Shown here one piece after another: positions 1 to 7,537 of a stretch of DNA of 64,000 nt. Position 1 is the first letter of the stretch. Every line of letters begins with the position of its first letter. The stretch spans positions 1-64,000 of the forward strand of contig NZ_BAUV01000014.1 of assembly GCF_000513135.1 (NCBI RefSeq). Reading direction: 5' to 3'. Source of the DNA: Halalkalibacter akibai JCM 9157 (GTDB lineage: Bacteria > Bacillota > Bacilli > Bacillales > Bacillaceae_D). The notes under the pieces are model-generated. The model saw nothing but the letters and a program-made list of their open reading frames with translations. It had not been told where the DNA came from and did not search any database. The position numbers and the translations under genes were made by a program.

Positions 1-17
1 AGCGTTAGTTCAACAAC

Positions 18-50
18 AAGGGAACCCACGACTAACGTGGGTTCCCTAAT
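18..50. terminator. Perfect hairpin, probable terminator
   Basis: A 12-bp perfect inverted repeat (arms 19-30 and 36-47, 5-nt loop) is followed on the plus strand by a T-rich stretch and on the minus strand by TTGTTGTTG. It lies about 80 nt past the end of the minus-strand recombinase gene. It could end that transcript, or a plus-strand transcript arriving from left of the window. Neither side has a long T run, so direction is uncertain. Confidence 0.55.
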
Positions 51-129
51 TTCTTGTTATAAAATCAACAATTATTTAACATAACTAATTAAAAAAGGTT
101 TTTGAAGGGTGCGTTGGTTTCTTTCTTCT

Positions 130-1641
130 TTAGATCATATATATCACTGCGTCCCCTTCACTATCAACCTTTATCTCCTTTACAACCGTTCGAATTAATT
201 CTCGCTTAGCTTCAAAAGACAAGTTGTCAGTATCAAGACTTAAGTAATATTCAGCTGCTTGTTTCATTATGTTCGAGCTTAGAGTAATATTACTATTTTG
301 ATGCAATGACGACTCTAACTCTTCTTTGGCCTTAACTAATTTTTGTTCCCTTTCTTTTAACTCACGAAGCTGTTCTCTAATATCATTTTCATCAACACTT
401 TCATCAAGTGTGATAATATTTAACAACCGCTTTCTCCCAGTCTTTAAGCGCTTTAAATCATTTTCTAATCGTTCTAATTCTGCTTCTTCGTAACTCGGGT
501 TGACATTCTCATCAACTGTTAATTCATCCATCTCTTCAGGTCGATCTAACCATTTCTTAATATGATTCCATACTTTATCATCCAAATCATCAAGTTTAAC
601 TCTGTTTCCACATCCAGGATGTTTTGCTCCAGCAGTATTTTTAATATCTGTGTATTCTAATACGTATTTACCCCAATTTTTTGACTTTCTGCCCGTCATT
701 GTATTGCCACAAGAGGAACAGCGAAGAAGACCACTAAGGAGATACTCATTCTTACTAGTACCGCTCCAACGTCTTCGCGATTGTTTAAGTAATTCTTGTG
801 CATGATAAAATTGATCCTTATCAATTATTGCAGGACATTGGATACGTATCCACTCTTCTTTTGGTCTAGCTTTCATTTTAATTTTTTCAGAATCCGTTCG
901 ATCAGGGTTTCCGAGCATTCCTTCTGTATTCCAGCGATTCTGATAAAACTCCCCTATGTAAACAGGGTTCAGCAATATTTGTCTAACCACTTGTCTGTGC
1001 CACTGTTTGGCTCTTCTCTTTGTTGGAACTCCTTGATTCGTGAGATACTTAGCGATCCCGTTAATCCCCTTAACCAGATCATTGGGTTTCGTAAACAATT
1101 CAAATATTAGTTTCACAACCTTTGATTCATAATCATTAATAACGATACGAGCGTTCTCTGAGTCATAACTATAACCATAAATCTGAAAATCTCTTAGTAC
1201 CTTCCCTTGTCGTGCTTTTTCCCTTCTCCCACGACTCATCCGTTCTGTAATTTTAGCCTTCTCAAATTCGGCTATAGCACCGCGCATTTGATAGAAGAGC
1301 ATTCCTTCTGGAGTTTTTTGATACTCTCCGTTTACAAATAAGAGAAGCGCCTTCTTTTCAATTTCTTCAGATAATATCAACTGATTCATTAATTTACGAG
1401 AAAGACGGTCTGGGTCCAAACAAACAACTTTTTCAATGATTCCTTCTCGTAAATCTTCACGAAGATGATTGAGAGCAGGTCGATCGAGAAGTTCTCCCGA
1501 TAGACCTTCATCTACATATTCTCTAATATCAGCCGAATTAGCTTTTTCTCTACAAGCTCTCAGCTGTTCCTTCAGACTGTACCCGCTTTTCGCTTGTTCT
1601 TCTGTCGACACTCGAGCGTAGATTGCGATCATCCTTGTCAA
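130..1641 (-). CDS. spoIVCA: Large serine site-specific recombinase, SpoIVCA-like
   Basis: This 503-aa protein has the length and architecture of SpoIVCA, the recombinase that excises the skin element in the mother cell and rejoins sigK. An N-terminal resolvase domain carries the YARVSTEEQ catalytic-serine motif and a later DRLSR motif. A central recombinase domain follows, then a zinc-ribbon with CSSCG and a downstream GCG, then a C-terminal coiled coil rich in Lys and Glu. The start is a TTG with AAAGGAG just upstream; an in-frame ATG three codons later is the alternative. It lies directly beside the truncated 5' half of sigK and reads in the same direction. Family assignment is firm; the specific role in sigK excision is inferred from position. 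Confidence 0.9.
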   Translation of the reverse strand: MTRMIAIYARVSTEEQAKSGYSLKEQLRACREKANSADIREYVDEGLSGELLDRPALNHLREDLREGIIEKVVCLDPDRLSRKLMNQLILSEEIEKKALLLFVNGEYQKTPEGMLFYQMRGAIAEFEKAKITERMSRGRREKARQGKVLRDFQIYGYSYDSENARIVINDYESKVVKLIFELFTKPNDLVKGINGIAKYLTNQGVPTKRRAKQWHRQVVRQILLNPVYIGEFYQNRWNTEGMLGNPDRTDSEKIKMKARPKEEWIRIQCPAIIDKDQFYHAQELLKQSRRRWSGTSKNEYLLSGLLRCSSCGNTMTGRKSKNWGKYVLEYTDIKNTAGAKHPGCGNRVKLDDLDDKVWNHIKKWLDRPEEMDELTVDENVNPSYEEAELERLENDLKRLKTGRKRLLNIITLDESVDENDIREQLRELKEREQKLVKAKEELESSLHQNSNITLSSNIMKQAAEYYLSLDTDNLSFEAKRELIRTVVKEIKVDSEGDAVIYMI

Positions 1642-1732
1642 TGTGCTCCTTTCGATAAAGTTCCTTCAAATAGTGATAAGCGTTTGAACGAGCTTTTTTC
1701 GAAAGTTCCCCTTCTACGATACGTACGTTCAC
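1550..1732 (-). CDS. Small protein overlapping the recombinase start
   Basis: A short reading frame of about 60 codons precedes and overlaps the recombinase start by about 90 nt. A GTG start at 1732 sits 8 nt after an AGGGGGG Shine-Dalgarno; an in-frame ATG at 1750 has no site at proper spacing. The first 40 or so residues read like a real soluble peptide (NVRIVEGELSKKARSNAYHY), Lys/Glu-rich with helical character. The C-terminal third, which overlaps the recombinase, is less convincing. I do not recognise the family. It may be a small regulator co-translated with the recombinase, or a chance frame. Confidence 0.4.
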   Translation of the reverse strand: MNVRIVEGELSKKARSNAYHYLKELYRKEHIDKDDRNLRSSVDRRTSEKRVQSEGTAESL

Positions 1733-1780
1733 AACCTCATCCCCCCTCATAGTCCATGTCTATGAAGATAGGAGGTTGTC

Positions 1781-1815
1781 CTAGAAGCGCACTTTTGACA
1801 TTAGAATATCATTCT
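1781..1815. other. Junction between sigK and the skin-like element
   Basis: Similarity to SigK ends within this stretch, at codons for residues about 110-116. Everything to the left, including the recombinase, is therefore inside the inserted element. The exact crossover bases cannot be set without the other end of the element, which lies outside the window. Confidence 0.7.
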
Positions 1816-2146
1816 CAATACACCTCGCCGCATAGGTAGCTAACTTTGTCCCTTTTCCATCAGAATAACTTTCAATTGCTTTTATTAATCCAATGGTCCC
1901 AATAGAAATCAGATCTTCTGTATCTTCCCTAGTGTTCTCAAATTTCTTAACAATATGAGCAACAAGCCTTAAATTATGTTCAATTAGAAGGTCCCTTGCT
2001 TCTTCGTCGCCTTCTTGCATAAGCTTTAAGTATTTTCTTTCTTCATCTTTTTTTAATGGCTGTGGGAAGGCGTTGTTCTTGACGTAGGATACAAAAACGA
2101 TAACTTCTTTAAATAAATAAGATATCGCTGCGATTATAGCTGACAC
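1781..2146 (-). CDS. sigK: Pro-sigma-K, N-terminal half (interrupted sigK)
   Basis: The 121 residues match the N-terminal half of the late mother-cell sigma factor SigK. The membrane-associated pro-sequence is present, and the Ser20-Tyr21 bond cut by SpoIVFB is conserved (FVSYVKNN). Core-binding region 2 follows ([39 protein letters not shown]). The match stops at ENDILM (residue 116); a five-residue unrelated tail (SKVRF) and a stop replace regions 3 and 4. The start is GTG at 2146 with GGGGGTGA upstream. This is the spoIVCB arrangement: the gene is split by an inserted element and needs recombination to give a full sigma factor. The 3' half (spoIIIC equivalent) is not in the window. Confidence 0.93.
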   Translation of the reverse strand: MSAIIAAISYLFKEVIVFVSYVKNNAFPQPLKKDEERKYLKLMQEGDEEARDLLIEHNLRLVAHIVKKFENTREDTEDLISIGTIGLIKAIESYSDGKGTKLATYAARCIENDILMSKVRF

Positions 2147-2229
2147 GAAATCACCCCCAAATTGTCGTTAATTTATTCCTATGTTTATTTGGGCTTGGTC
2201 GTGTCTGTACACCTAAAATAAATTTTAAA

Positions 2230-2616
2230 TTAATAAAAATAAACTCCAAGATTCAATCCAATTAAAAAAGTTAGAATAGAACCAAAAATACTTAGTGTCA
2301 CATATAGAATCAGTTTCTTCCACAGCTTATTATTATAAAGCTGAAATGCTTCAACACTAAAGGTTGAAAAGGTCGTAAAAGCACCAAAAAAGCCAATCCC
2401 TATTGAAAGATAAAGAGGATCGTTATATGCCCCTAATGGAATTAGTTGATAATTAATCCCGAAAAAAGCACCCAAACCAAAAGACCCGATTAAATTTACG
2501 ATTAACATAGCTACCGGAAACGGTGGATTTGAGTAGCGTTTCATAATGGCTAATCCAACTAAATATCTTGAAATGGCTCCTATTGAGCCACCACATATTA
2601 ATAGAAGAAGGTTCAT
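2230..2616 (-). CDS. crcB: Fluoride channel subunit CrcB/Fluc (first copy)
   Basis: A 128-aa four-helix membrane protein of the Fluc family, which exports fluoride ions as a dual-topology dimer. Family signatures are present: GGSIGAISRY near the N-terminus, a conserved Asn in helix 2 (VNLIGSFGLG) and the polar track TTFSTFSVE in helix 3. It overlaps the upstream crcB copy by 4 nt, so the two are translationally coupled. Such adjacent pairs normally form heterodimers, each subunit having opposite orientation in the membrane. I saw no fluoride riboswitch upstream. Confidence 0.92.
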   Translation of the reverse strand: MNLLLLICGGSIGAISRYLVGLAIMKRYSNPPFPVAMLIVNLIGSFGLGAFFGINYQLIPLGAYNDPLYLSIGIGFFGAFTTFSTFSVEAFQLYNNKLWKKLILYVTLSIFGSILTFLIGLNLGVYFY

Positions 2617-3026
2617 TTAGTATTTACCTCCCTCTTTTGTCTTGATCTATTAGCTAACAAGGAACCGCTACGATATCCAATTAATGCAAACATCATTCCT
2701 CCAAACAGAGATCCTCCTATATAAATAGCTGACTCAAAAGGAGAAGATGTTTGATATAAAAATGTAGCATCTGCTGCTAGTGTTGACATCGTTGTAAATC
2801 CTCCGCATAAACCAACACCCAAACCAACTTTCACCCACTCTTTCGGGATAAAGTAAATAAACCAGGCAGTTAAAAATCCTAACAGTAAGCTTCCAAATAA
2901 ATTCTCTATGATCGTTCCAAATGGATAACCACTTTCTAATGTGAGTAAGTTTAAAGAGTAGCGGCTAAAAGTACCAAGAGCTGATCCTATTCCAATTGCA
3001 ATTAAATTCTTTGGCAAATCATTCAA
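2613..3026 (-). CDS. crcB: Fluoride channel subunit CrcB/Fluc (second copy)
   Basis: This 137-aa paralogue of the downstream crcB carries GSALGTFSRY, the helix-2 segment ENLFGSLLLG and GFTTMSTLA. It has four predicted membrane helices and a basic C-terminal tail (RSRQKREVN). The start is a TTG at 3026 preceded by GGGAGTGG. The basic tail and the different charge distribution from its partner fit an oppositely oriented subunit of a heterodimeric Fluc channel, which is inference. The 5' region shows no clear riboswitch. Confidence 0.9.
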   Translation of the reverse strand: MNDLPKNLIAIGIGSALGTFSRYSLNLLTLESGYPFGTIIENLFGSLLLGFLTAWFIYFIPKEWVKVGLGVGLCGGFTTMSTLAADATFLYQTSSPFESAIYIGGSLFGGMMFALIGYRSGSLLANRSRQKREVNTK

Positions 3027-3126
3027 TTATTCCACTCCCTCGCTAAAACTCCCTAATTAAAGTGTAAATGACCTTTCCTCTTAGAACAAGCTAATACTAA
3101 TAGAGTAATAGTCTAATCATGGTTTT

Positions 3127-3152
3127 AAGCTTGAGGAAGATTCCTCAAGCTT
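3127..3152. repeat. Perfect inverted repeat between small ORF and crcB pair
   Basis: Twelve-base arms, AAGCTTGAGGAA and its complement, flank a 2-nt centre. No T run follows on either strand, so it is a poor intrinsic terminator. It could still end the small membrane-protein transcript, or act as an operator or mRNA-stability element. Confidence 0.4.
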
Positions 3153-3200
3153 CATTAATTTCCCTTTGTTACAATACATCGTTCAAAACCTTGACTGTGG

Positions 3201-3413
3201 CTAAATAAGATTTTTTTTATCAATCCAAAATAATAGTAATAGCACAACAGACATGAAGGAAAGGTAAAATCCAGTTATAGCTAATGGGATTCCCCATAAT
3301 AAAGCCTCATAAGCAAAAGCATAGGTTCCTATTCCTAACATAAGTGAAGAGACAAGAAAAAGTACCACTAAAATTTTATACTTTAAATTTTTCATTAGAT
3401 TATTTTTATTCAT
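3201..3413 (-). CDS. Small two-helix membrane protein, unknown function
   Basis: A 70-residue protein with a short basic N-terminus (NKNNLMKNLKYK) and two strongly hydrophobic segments at about residues 13-33 and 37-63, ending in DKKNLI. It is probably an integral membrane protein with both ends inside. I do not recognise a family. It lies upstream of, and reads toward, the crcB pair, but an inverted repeat and about 175 nt separate them. Co-expression is uncertain. Confidence 0.5.
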   Translation of the reverse strand: MNKNNLMKNLKYKILVVLFLVSSLMLGIGTYAFAYEALLWGIPLAITGFYLSFMSVVLLLLFWIDKKNLI

Positions 3414-3550
3414 AATACGATAGTTTACTCCATTTCATCAATAAGATACAAACTACCCAAATAATTCCGAAAGTCCCATTAGGATTTAATGGTTTCTAAC
3501 TATATTGGTTATTCTATAAAAAACTGATGATAGGTATAGGAGTTATAATC

Positions 3551-4276
3551 ATGTCACTTGATGCTTTTATAATGGGAATCTCTTTTATTTTAATCCATTT
3601 ATTTGCCAATAAACTGATTCCTTCCAAACGAATTCATCGTTTAAAATGGTTTTCATTTTCAGGTGGATTAGCTGTATCTTATGTGTTCGTGTATGTTCTT
3701 CCGACATTACATAAGGAACAGATTCTCGTTAAGAAATATGGAGATTATTTTACTATGGAGTCAGAGTTGTATTTTATTGGCTTAATAGGTGTTTTAATTT
3801 TTTACGGCATCCAAAAGATTGTCCGAAAGGCGCAACTAAATAACAAAACCAAAAAGGCTAGAACCTTGTTTTGGTTACAAATTGGCTTCTTCGGTATTTA
3901 TAATATGCTTGTAGCTTATACCGTTATTTCACATGATGTGTTAGGTATTCAAGCCATTTTTTACGGACTTGCTGTTGGTCTCCATTTTGTTGCTGTTGCT
4001 CATGATTTATGGAGAGAATATGCCGATATTTATGATAAAGTTGGACGGTATGTACTTGCGCTTGGGATTATTGCAGGTTGGATTTTAGGGGTTCTTGTTA
4101 CCTTATCACCATTAATTGAGTCCATTATTTTTGCTTTTATTTCAGGAGCGATGATCTTGAATGTTTTAAAATACGAATTACCACCAGATGATGAAGCACA
4201 TTTTATAACCTTCGCAATTGGAGTTATTTCTTATACGACTATTACCATGTCTCTAAAGTTTTTCTTTCAGTGGTAA
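3551..4276 (+). CDS. Multi-pass membrane protein, ZIP-transporter-like
   Basis: About 241 residues with seven or eight predicted membrane helices. I chose ATG 3551 because AGGAG lies 8 nt upstream; an earlier ATG at 3527 has no such site. A cytoplasmic basic loop (RKAQLNNKTKKARTL) splits the protein. The following helices hold His and acidic residues (GLHFVAVAHDLWREY, LPPDDEAHF) in places reminiscent of metal sites in ZIP-type transporters, but the canonical HN...D and HE..HE motifs are absent. Assignment to ZIP is therefore tentative. It is transcribed alone, opposite to both neighbours, and converges on modB. Confidence 0.55.
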   Translation: MSLDAFIMGISFILIHLFANKLIPSKRIHRLKWFSFSGGLAVSYVFVYVLPTLHKEQILVKKYGDYFTMESELYFIGLIGVLIFYGIQKIVRKAQLNNKTKKARTLFWLQIGFFGIYNMLVAYTVISHDVLGIQAIFYGLAVGLHFVAVAHDLWREYADIYDKVGRYVLALGIIAGWILGVLVTLSPLIESIIFAFISGAMILNVLKYELPPDDEAHFITFAIGVISYTTITMSLKFFFQW

Positions 4277-4316
4277 GATAACTTATCTTGAACTAGCACC
4301 CCTGTATACTATAACT

Positions 4317-4363
4317 AAAAAAGCCCACTGGTCATACGTCCAAGGAAGCTTGACTAGTGGGAA
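4317..4363 (-). terminator. Intrinsic terminator after modAB
   Basis: Eleven-base arms (4324-4334 and 4351-4361, one G-T pair) are followed on the minus strand by six Ts. It is placed just after modB, and convergent with the plus-strand membrane-protein gene. Confidence 0.8.
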
Positions 4364-4391
4364 TTCAAGAATATTGTGTGGGTATTTCTAA

Positions 4392-5045
4392 TTACTTAAA
4401 CCATCTATGAATGAGATATAAAAACAGTAATGTAGCAACACTTAAAATTAAAACCATGATATGAGCATCCATCATGCGATCTGCTTGTACCGCATCATAG
4501 ATGGCAATTGAAAGGGTCTGTGTTTTACCTGGGATGTTTCCTGCTACCATTAACGTTGCACCAAACTCTCCCATAGCCCTGGCAAAGCCAAGTACTAATC
4601 CTGCTAACACTCCTTTGTACGCTAAAGGAATAATGATATAAATTAATAACTGAAACTTGTCAGCCCCGTCTAATTGCGCTGCTCCGATAGTTTCCTTGCT
4701 AATAGATTCAAAGGCAGCTTGAATAGGTCTAATTAATAATGGAATTGCAGCAATAGTAGCTGCTATGACAGCAGCTTTCCACGTGAAAACAATAGGCTGC
4801 CCTGTCAAATTTTCAATCCATTGCCCAATAAAGCTATTCCTCCCTAATAACAACAGCAAATAATACCCTAAAACAGTTGGTGGTATAATCAAAGGAATTG
4901 TAATTAAGATAGACAGTAAATCTGTGAGTTTATTTTTATTAAAAGCAAACCACCAAGCACAAAGAATTCCGACAACAAAAGCAATGAGAGTAGCAATGGA
5001 TGCTATTTTTAGAGATAAAAGAAGAGGGTTTATTATCGTATCCAT
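4392..5045 (-). CDS. modB: Molybdate ABC transporter permease
   Basis: This 217-aa protein has five or six membrane helices and the permease EAA loop (GADKFQLLIYIIIPLAYKG). The family segment GFARAMGEFGATLMVAGNIPG is typical of ModB/CysT-type permeases. It forms the membrane channel for molybdate (or tungstate) uptake, receiving substrate from ModA. Its start overlaps the modA stop by one base, so the two are an operon. No ATPase gene (modC) follows; a terminator lies right after it. Another ATPase encoded elsewhere must energise the complex if it works, as is thought for B. subtilis yvgLM. Confidence 0.9.
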   Translation of the reverse strand: MDTIINPLLLSLKIASIATLIAFVVGILCAWWFAFNKNKLTDLLSILITIPLIIPPTVLGYYLLLLLGRNSFIGQWIENLTGQPIVFTWKAAVIAATIAAIPLLIRPIQAAFESISKETIGAAQLDGADKFQLLIYIIIPLAYKGVLAGLVLGFARAMGEFGATLMVAGNIPGKTQTLSIAIYDAVQADRMMDAHIMVLILSVATLLFLYLIHRWFK

Positions 5046-5797
5046 TAAGGTAGATCGAATCCGTACTTCATTAAGATTTCCTGGCCTCTCGCACTCAACA
5101 TAAAGTCTGCGAACAATCTACTTTCTTCTTCCATCTCCGTTTGCTTGGTTATCCCAAGAGCTTGCACTATAGGTTGATGATTGCTTTCATCAATTAATTC
5201 ATATGTGTAATCCGTATTTGTCATTAGAGCTAACGCTATAATTCCAATATCGGCATTTCCTGACTCTACATACTGATATGCTTGTCTAATATTCTCTGCA
5301 TATACTAATTTAGGTTCTACCTCTTCCCAGATCCCCCATGCTTCTAGGGCTTCTTTTGCCGCTTTTCCATAAGGGGCATGTTCAGGATTAGCTATTGTGA
5401 TCGTTCTTATTTCAGGATCTAATAGGAGTTGCTCATCAAGGTTTCTCCCTGGTGATTCTCCCATTATGACAATTCTACCTATCGCGTAATAATTTTTTGA
5501 GTTTGGTATAATAGCCCCTACTTCAACCAGTTTGTCTACGTAAGATTCATGAGCTGATGCAAACAAATCAAAAGGAGCCCCCTCTTGAATTTGTTGGGTT
5601 AAGAGGCCTGTTGAACCAAATGTAAATTCAACCTTAATATCAGTCTCCTCCATAAACTCTAATCCAATCTCTGTTAGAGCATGATATAAATCAGATGCAG
5701 CTGCAACATAGATTGTTTTCTCCTCATTATTTGCAGTTTGACACCCAGTTATTAAAAACAAGATTCCCAACAAAAGTATAATTACATTTCCTTTCAT
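5045..5797 (-). CDS. modA: Molybdate-binding lipoprotein
   Basis: A 250-aa extracytoplasmic solute-binding protein. The lipoprotein signal ends at Cys19 (FLITGCQ). The mature part starts with the family motif YVAAASDL and continues with FTFGSTGLLTQQIQEGAPFD, residues that line the oxyanion site in ModA. ANPEHAPYGKAA and SGNADIGIIAL follow, also typical. It captures molybdate outside the membrane and delivers it to ModB. It is first in a two-gene operon. I saw no Moco riboswitch in the 150 nt upstream. Tungstate specificity cannot be excluded. Confidence 0.9.
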   Translation of the reverse strand: MKGNVIILLLGILFLITGCQTANNEEKTIYVAAASDLYHALTEIGLEFMEETDIKVEFTFGSTGLLTQQIQEGAPFDLFASAHESYVDKLVEVGAIIPNSKNYYAIGRIVIMGESPGRNLDEQLLLDPEIRTITIANPEHAPYGKAAKEALEAWGIWEEVEPKLVYAENIRQAYQYVESGNADIGIIALALMTNTDYTYELIDESNHQPIVQALGITKQTEMEEESRLFADFMLSARGQEILMKYGFDLP

Positions 5798-5945
5798 GCT
5801 AACGCCACTCCAAGCACTTAATTTTTCTATCTCTTCAGGTTCTATATCAATTTTAGCTGAAATTTGACATTACTACTAGGATGGATCATAAAACTTAATA
5901 ACTTAGAAATTACCGATCCCAATGTCTTCTCCTCTTAAACGAAAT

Positions 5946-7088
5946 CTACTTCGTTTCCTCACTAGTAAGTCGTTCGACTACATTTGCTAGTAATAATGTT
6001 CTCTCGGTCAATGAGGCTATTTCCAGGTACTCTTTATCACTGTGTGCGTTTCCGCCAATTGGTCCAAGACCATCAATAGTCGGGATTCCCATGGCAGCAG
6101 TAAATGAAGCATCCGAGCCTCCACCTGTTTTAGTATCTCTTACATCAATTCCGAGGTCAGCTCCGACATCTCTAACAATATGAAACAAAGCTTCTATCTT
6201 CTTATCTTTTAACATTGGTGGTCTGCGCATATCACCTGTTAATTCAATTTCAGTTCCCTTAACATCAGAAGAAGAACAAACCTCTTCTATTTGGTGTTCA
6301 ACCTCTTCGGCTTGTTCAGCAGTTGAAACTCGAACATCTACATGTCCAATTGCCGTATCTGATACAGTGTTCACTGCGTTCCCACCTTCAATCATACCTA
6401 CGTTAACAGAAATGCCATGCTCATGGTCATTCAGATCATGAAGTTTCACTATTTTATGGGCAAGTTCTTCAATTGCACTTCTCCCTTTTTCAGGTTCTAT
6501 GCCAGAATGCGCAGCTTTACCATGAACTTCTATCGTAAACCTGCCACTCCCTCTTCTTTCTGTTACAACAGAACCGTCTCGTCTAGCAGGTTCCATAATA
6601 AGAGCGTAAGATTTCCCTTTAGCTGCTTCTTCAATTAGTTTTCTAGAACTAACTGAGCCTATCTCTTCATCACTATTAAGAATAAGGTGGACGTTTTGAT
6701 AAGCATTAGATCCTATTTCCTTTAAATAACGAAGAGCATAGAGAACAGTAACTAAACTAGCTTTCATATCAATCACACCTGGCCCATATGCCCGTCCTTC
6801 TTTCATTGTAAATGGTCGAATAGCTGCAGTCCCCTTTTCAAAAACGGTGTCCATATGGGCAATGATTAGGATTGATGCTTGTTTACCTTTAGGATGTGTA
6901 ATGATAAGATGATCTCCCACTGCATCCTGCTCACATTTTTGTATGTCATAGCCTAATTCAACATAATAAGCTGAGAGTATTTCACCAATTTTATCTACTC
7001 CGGTCTTACAATATGATCCACTATCTATATTTACTAGCTTCTCTAAGAGCTTGAGCATCTTTCCTTCTTCAATAAGATCCTTATTCAT
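5946..7088 (-). CDS. M20-family metallopeptidase (carboxypeptidase G2-like)
   Basis: About 380 residues with the complete M20 zinc-ligand set: AHMDTVFE, GPGVIDMKA (bridging Asp), NSDEEIGS (catalytic and ligand Glu), MEPARRDG and the C-terminal NAHSDKEY. The lid/dimerisation domain sits in the middle (GRFTIEVHGKAAHSG). The closest functional type by motif pattern is glutamate carboxypeptidase (carboxypeptidase G2), which removes C-terminal Glu from folates or peptides, but the substrate cannot be read from sequence. I chose ATG 7088 because GAGGGG lies about 10 nt upstream; the ATG at 7106 abuts AAGG with no spacing. It is monocistronic. Confidence 0.85.
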   Translation of the reverse strand: MNKDLIEEGKMLKLLEKLVNIDSGSYCKTGVDKIGEILSAYYVELGYDIQKCEQDAVGDHLIITHPKGKQASILIIAHMDTVFEKGTAAIRPFTMKEGRAYGPGVIDMKASLVTVLYALRYLKEIGSNAYQNVHLILNSDEEIGSVSSRKLIEEAAKGKSYALIMEPARRDGSVVTERRGSGRFTIEVHGKAAHSGIEPEKGRSAIEELAHKIVKLHDLNDHEHGISVNVGMIEGGNAVNTVSDTAIGHVDVRVSTAEQAEEVEHQIEEVCSSSDVKGTEIELTGDMRRPPMLKDKKIEALFHIVRDVGADLGIDVRDTKTGGGSDASFTAAMGIPTIDGLGPIGGNAHSDKEYLEIASLTERTLLLANVVERLTSEETK

Positions 7089-7255
7089 CTTGCCTCTTCC
7101 CCTCATCCTTCAACCTTTATCTGTACATTTAATTTTCGTGTATTTTGTCATTTTTAGCAAGCTTGTTTCGTTTCATATACTACCAATATATGCTTGTTTT
7201 TAATAAAAAACACTCAATCCGTCTCGTTTTGTCATTTCCTCGGGAATAAATAGAC

Positions 7256-7287
7256 AAAAAAATGAGCGATTCATAATTGAATCGCTC
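7256..7287 (-). terminator. Orphan intrinsic terminator
   Basis: A perfect 10-bp stem (7264-7273 with 7278-7287) and TAAT loop are followed on the minus strand by A and then seven Ts. No minus-strand gene lies upstream of it. Confidence 0.75.
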
Positions 7288-7455
7288 GCAATGGGGGAGA
7301 GTAGAGAGAACATTTTTGGAAGCTAGGTCAATGACCTTTCCTGTTATTAATGTACCTTACTATTACTCTCATAACATCATTCTTGTTACATCTTCTAACA
7401 TAGAAACTTTTAACACGTTACATCAACTAACAGCAATAAAGATAAAGTGTTTACA
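7256..7455 (-). ncRNA. Candidate small RNA or attenuated leader
   Basis: The 449-nt gap between the M20 peptidase and the Nudix gene holds a strong minus-strand terminator at 7256-7287 with no coding gene feeding it. Upstream on the same strand is a reasonable sigma-A-like promoter, TTGAGT-16 nt-TATCAT, near 7461-7488, and a local hairpin around GGTCATTGACC (7325-7337). These define a transcript of roughly 200 nt with no reading frame longer than about 12 codons. It may be an independent small RNA, or an attenuated leader of the M20 gene that starts 170 nt downstream. I cannot match it to a known RNA class. Confidence 0.35.
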
Positions 7456-7461
7456 TTCGTA

Positions 7462-7470
7462 TGATATAAT
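7462..7470 (+). promoter_or_regulatory. Extended -10 promoter element for the Nudix gene
   Basis: TGATATAAT fits an extended -10 (TGnTATAAT) about 68 nt before the GTG start. No good -35 is seen at 16-18 nt, which an extended -10 can tolerate. Confidence 0.4.
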
Positions 7471-7537
7471 TAAAATAATCTAACTCAACCATTTTATATA
7501 GAACGAACCAATATACTAATCAAAGGAGTCTTGGACA

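Noticed and set aside
130-1641. Recombinase as part of a full prophage in this window
   Set aside because: No phage structural, lysis or replication genes follow to the right; the element extends leftward out of view.
1781-2146. sigK as an ordinary decayed pseudogene
   Set aside because: The retained half is perfectly conserved and the break coincides with a SpoIVCA-type recombinase; programmed interruption explains it better.
3027-3200. Fluoride riboswitch upstream of the crcB pair
   Set aside because: I looked for the conserved core of that RNA on the minus strand and did not find it; only an inverted repeat is present.
5798-5945. Moco riboswitch upstream of modA
   Set aside because: The gap is short and AT-rich with no long paired structure or conserved core.
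7277-7483. Plus-strand 68-codon frame before the Nudix gene
   Set aside because: It begins inside the terminator stem, lacks a Shine-Dalgarno and overlaps the Nudix promoter.
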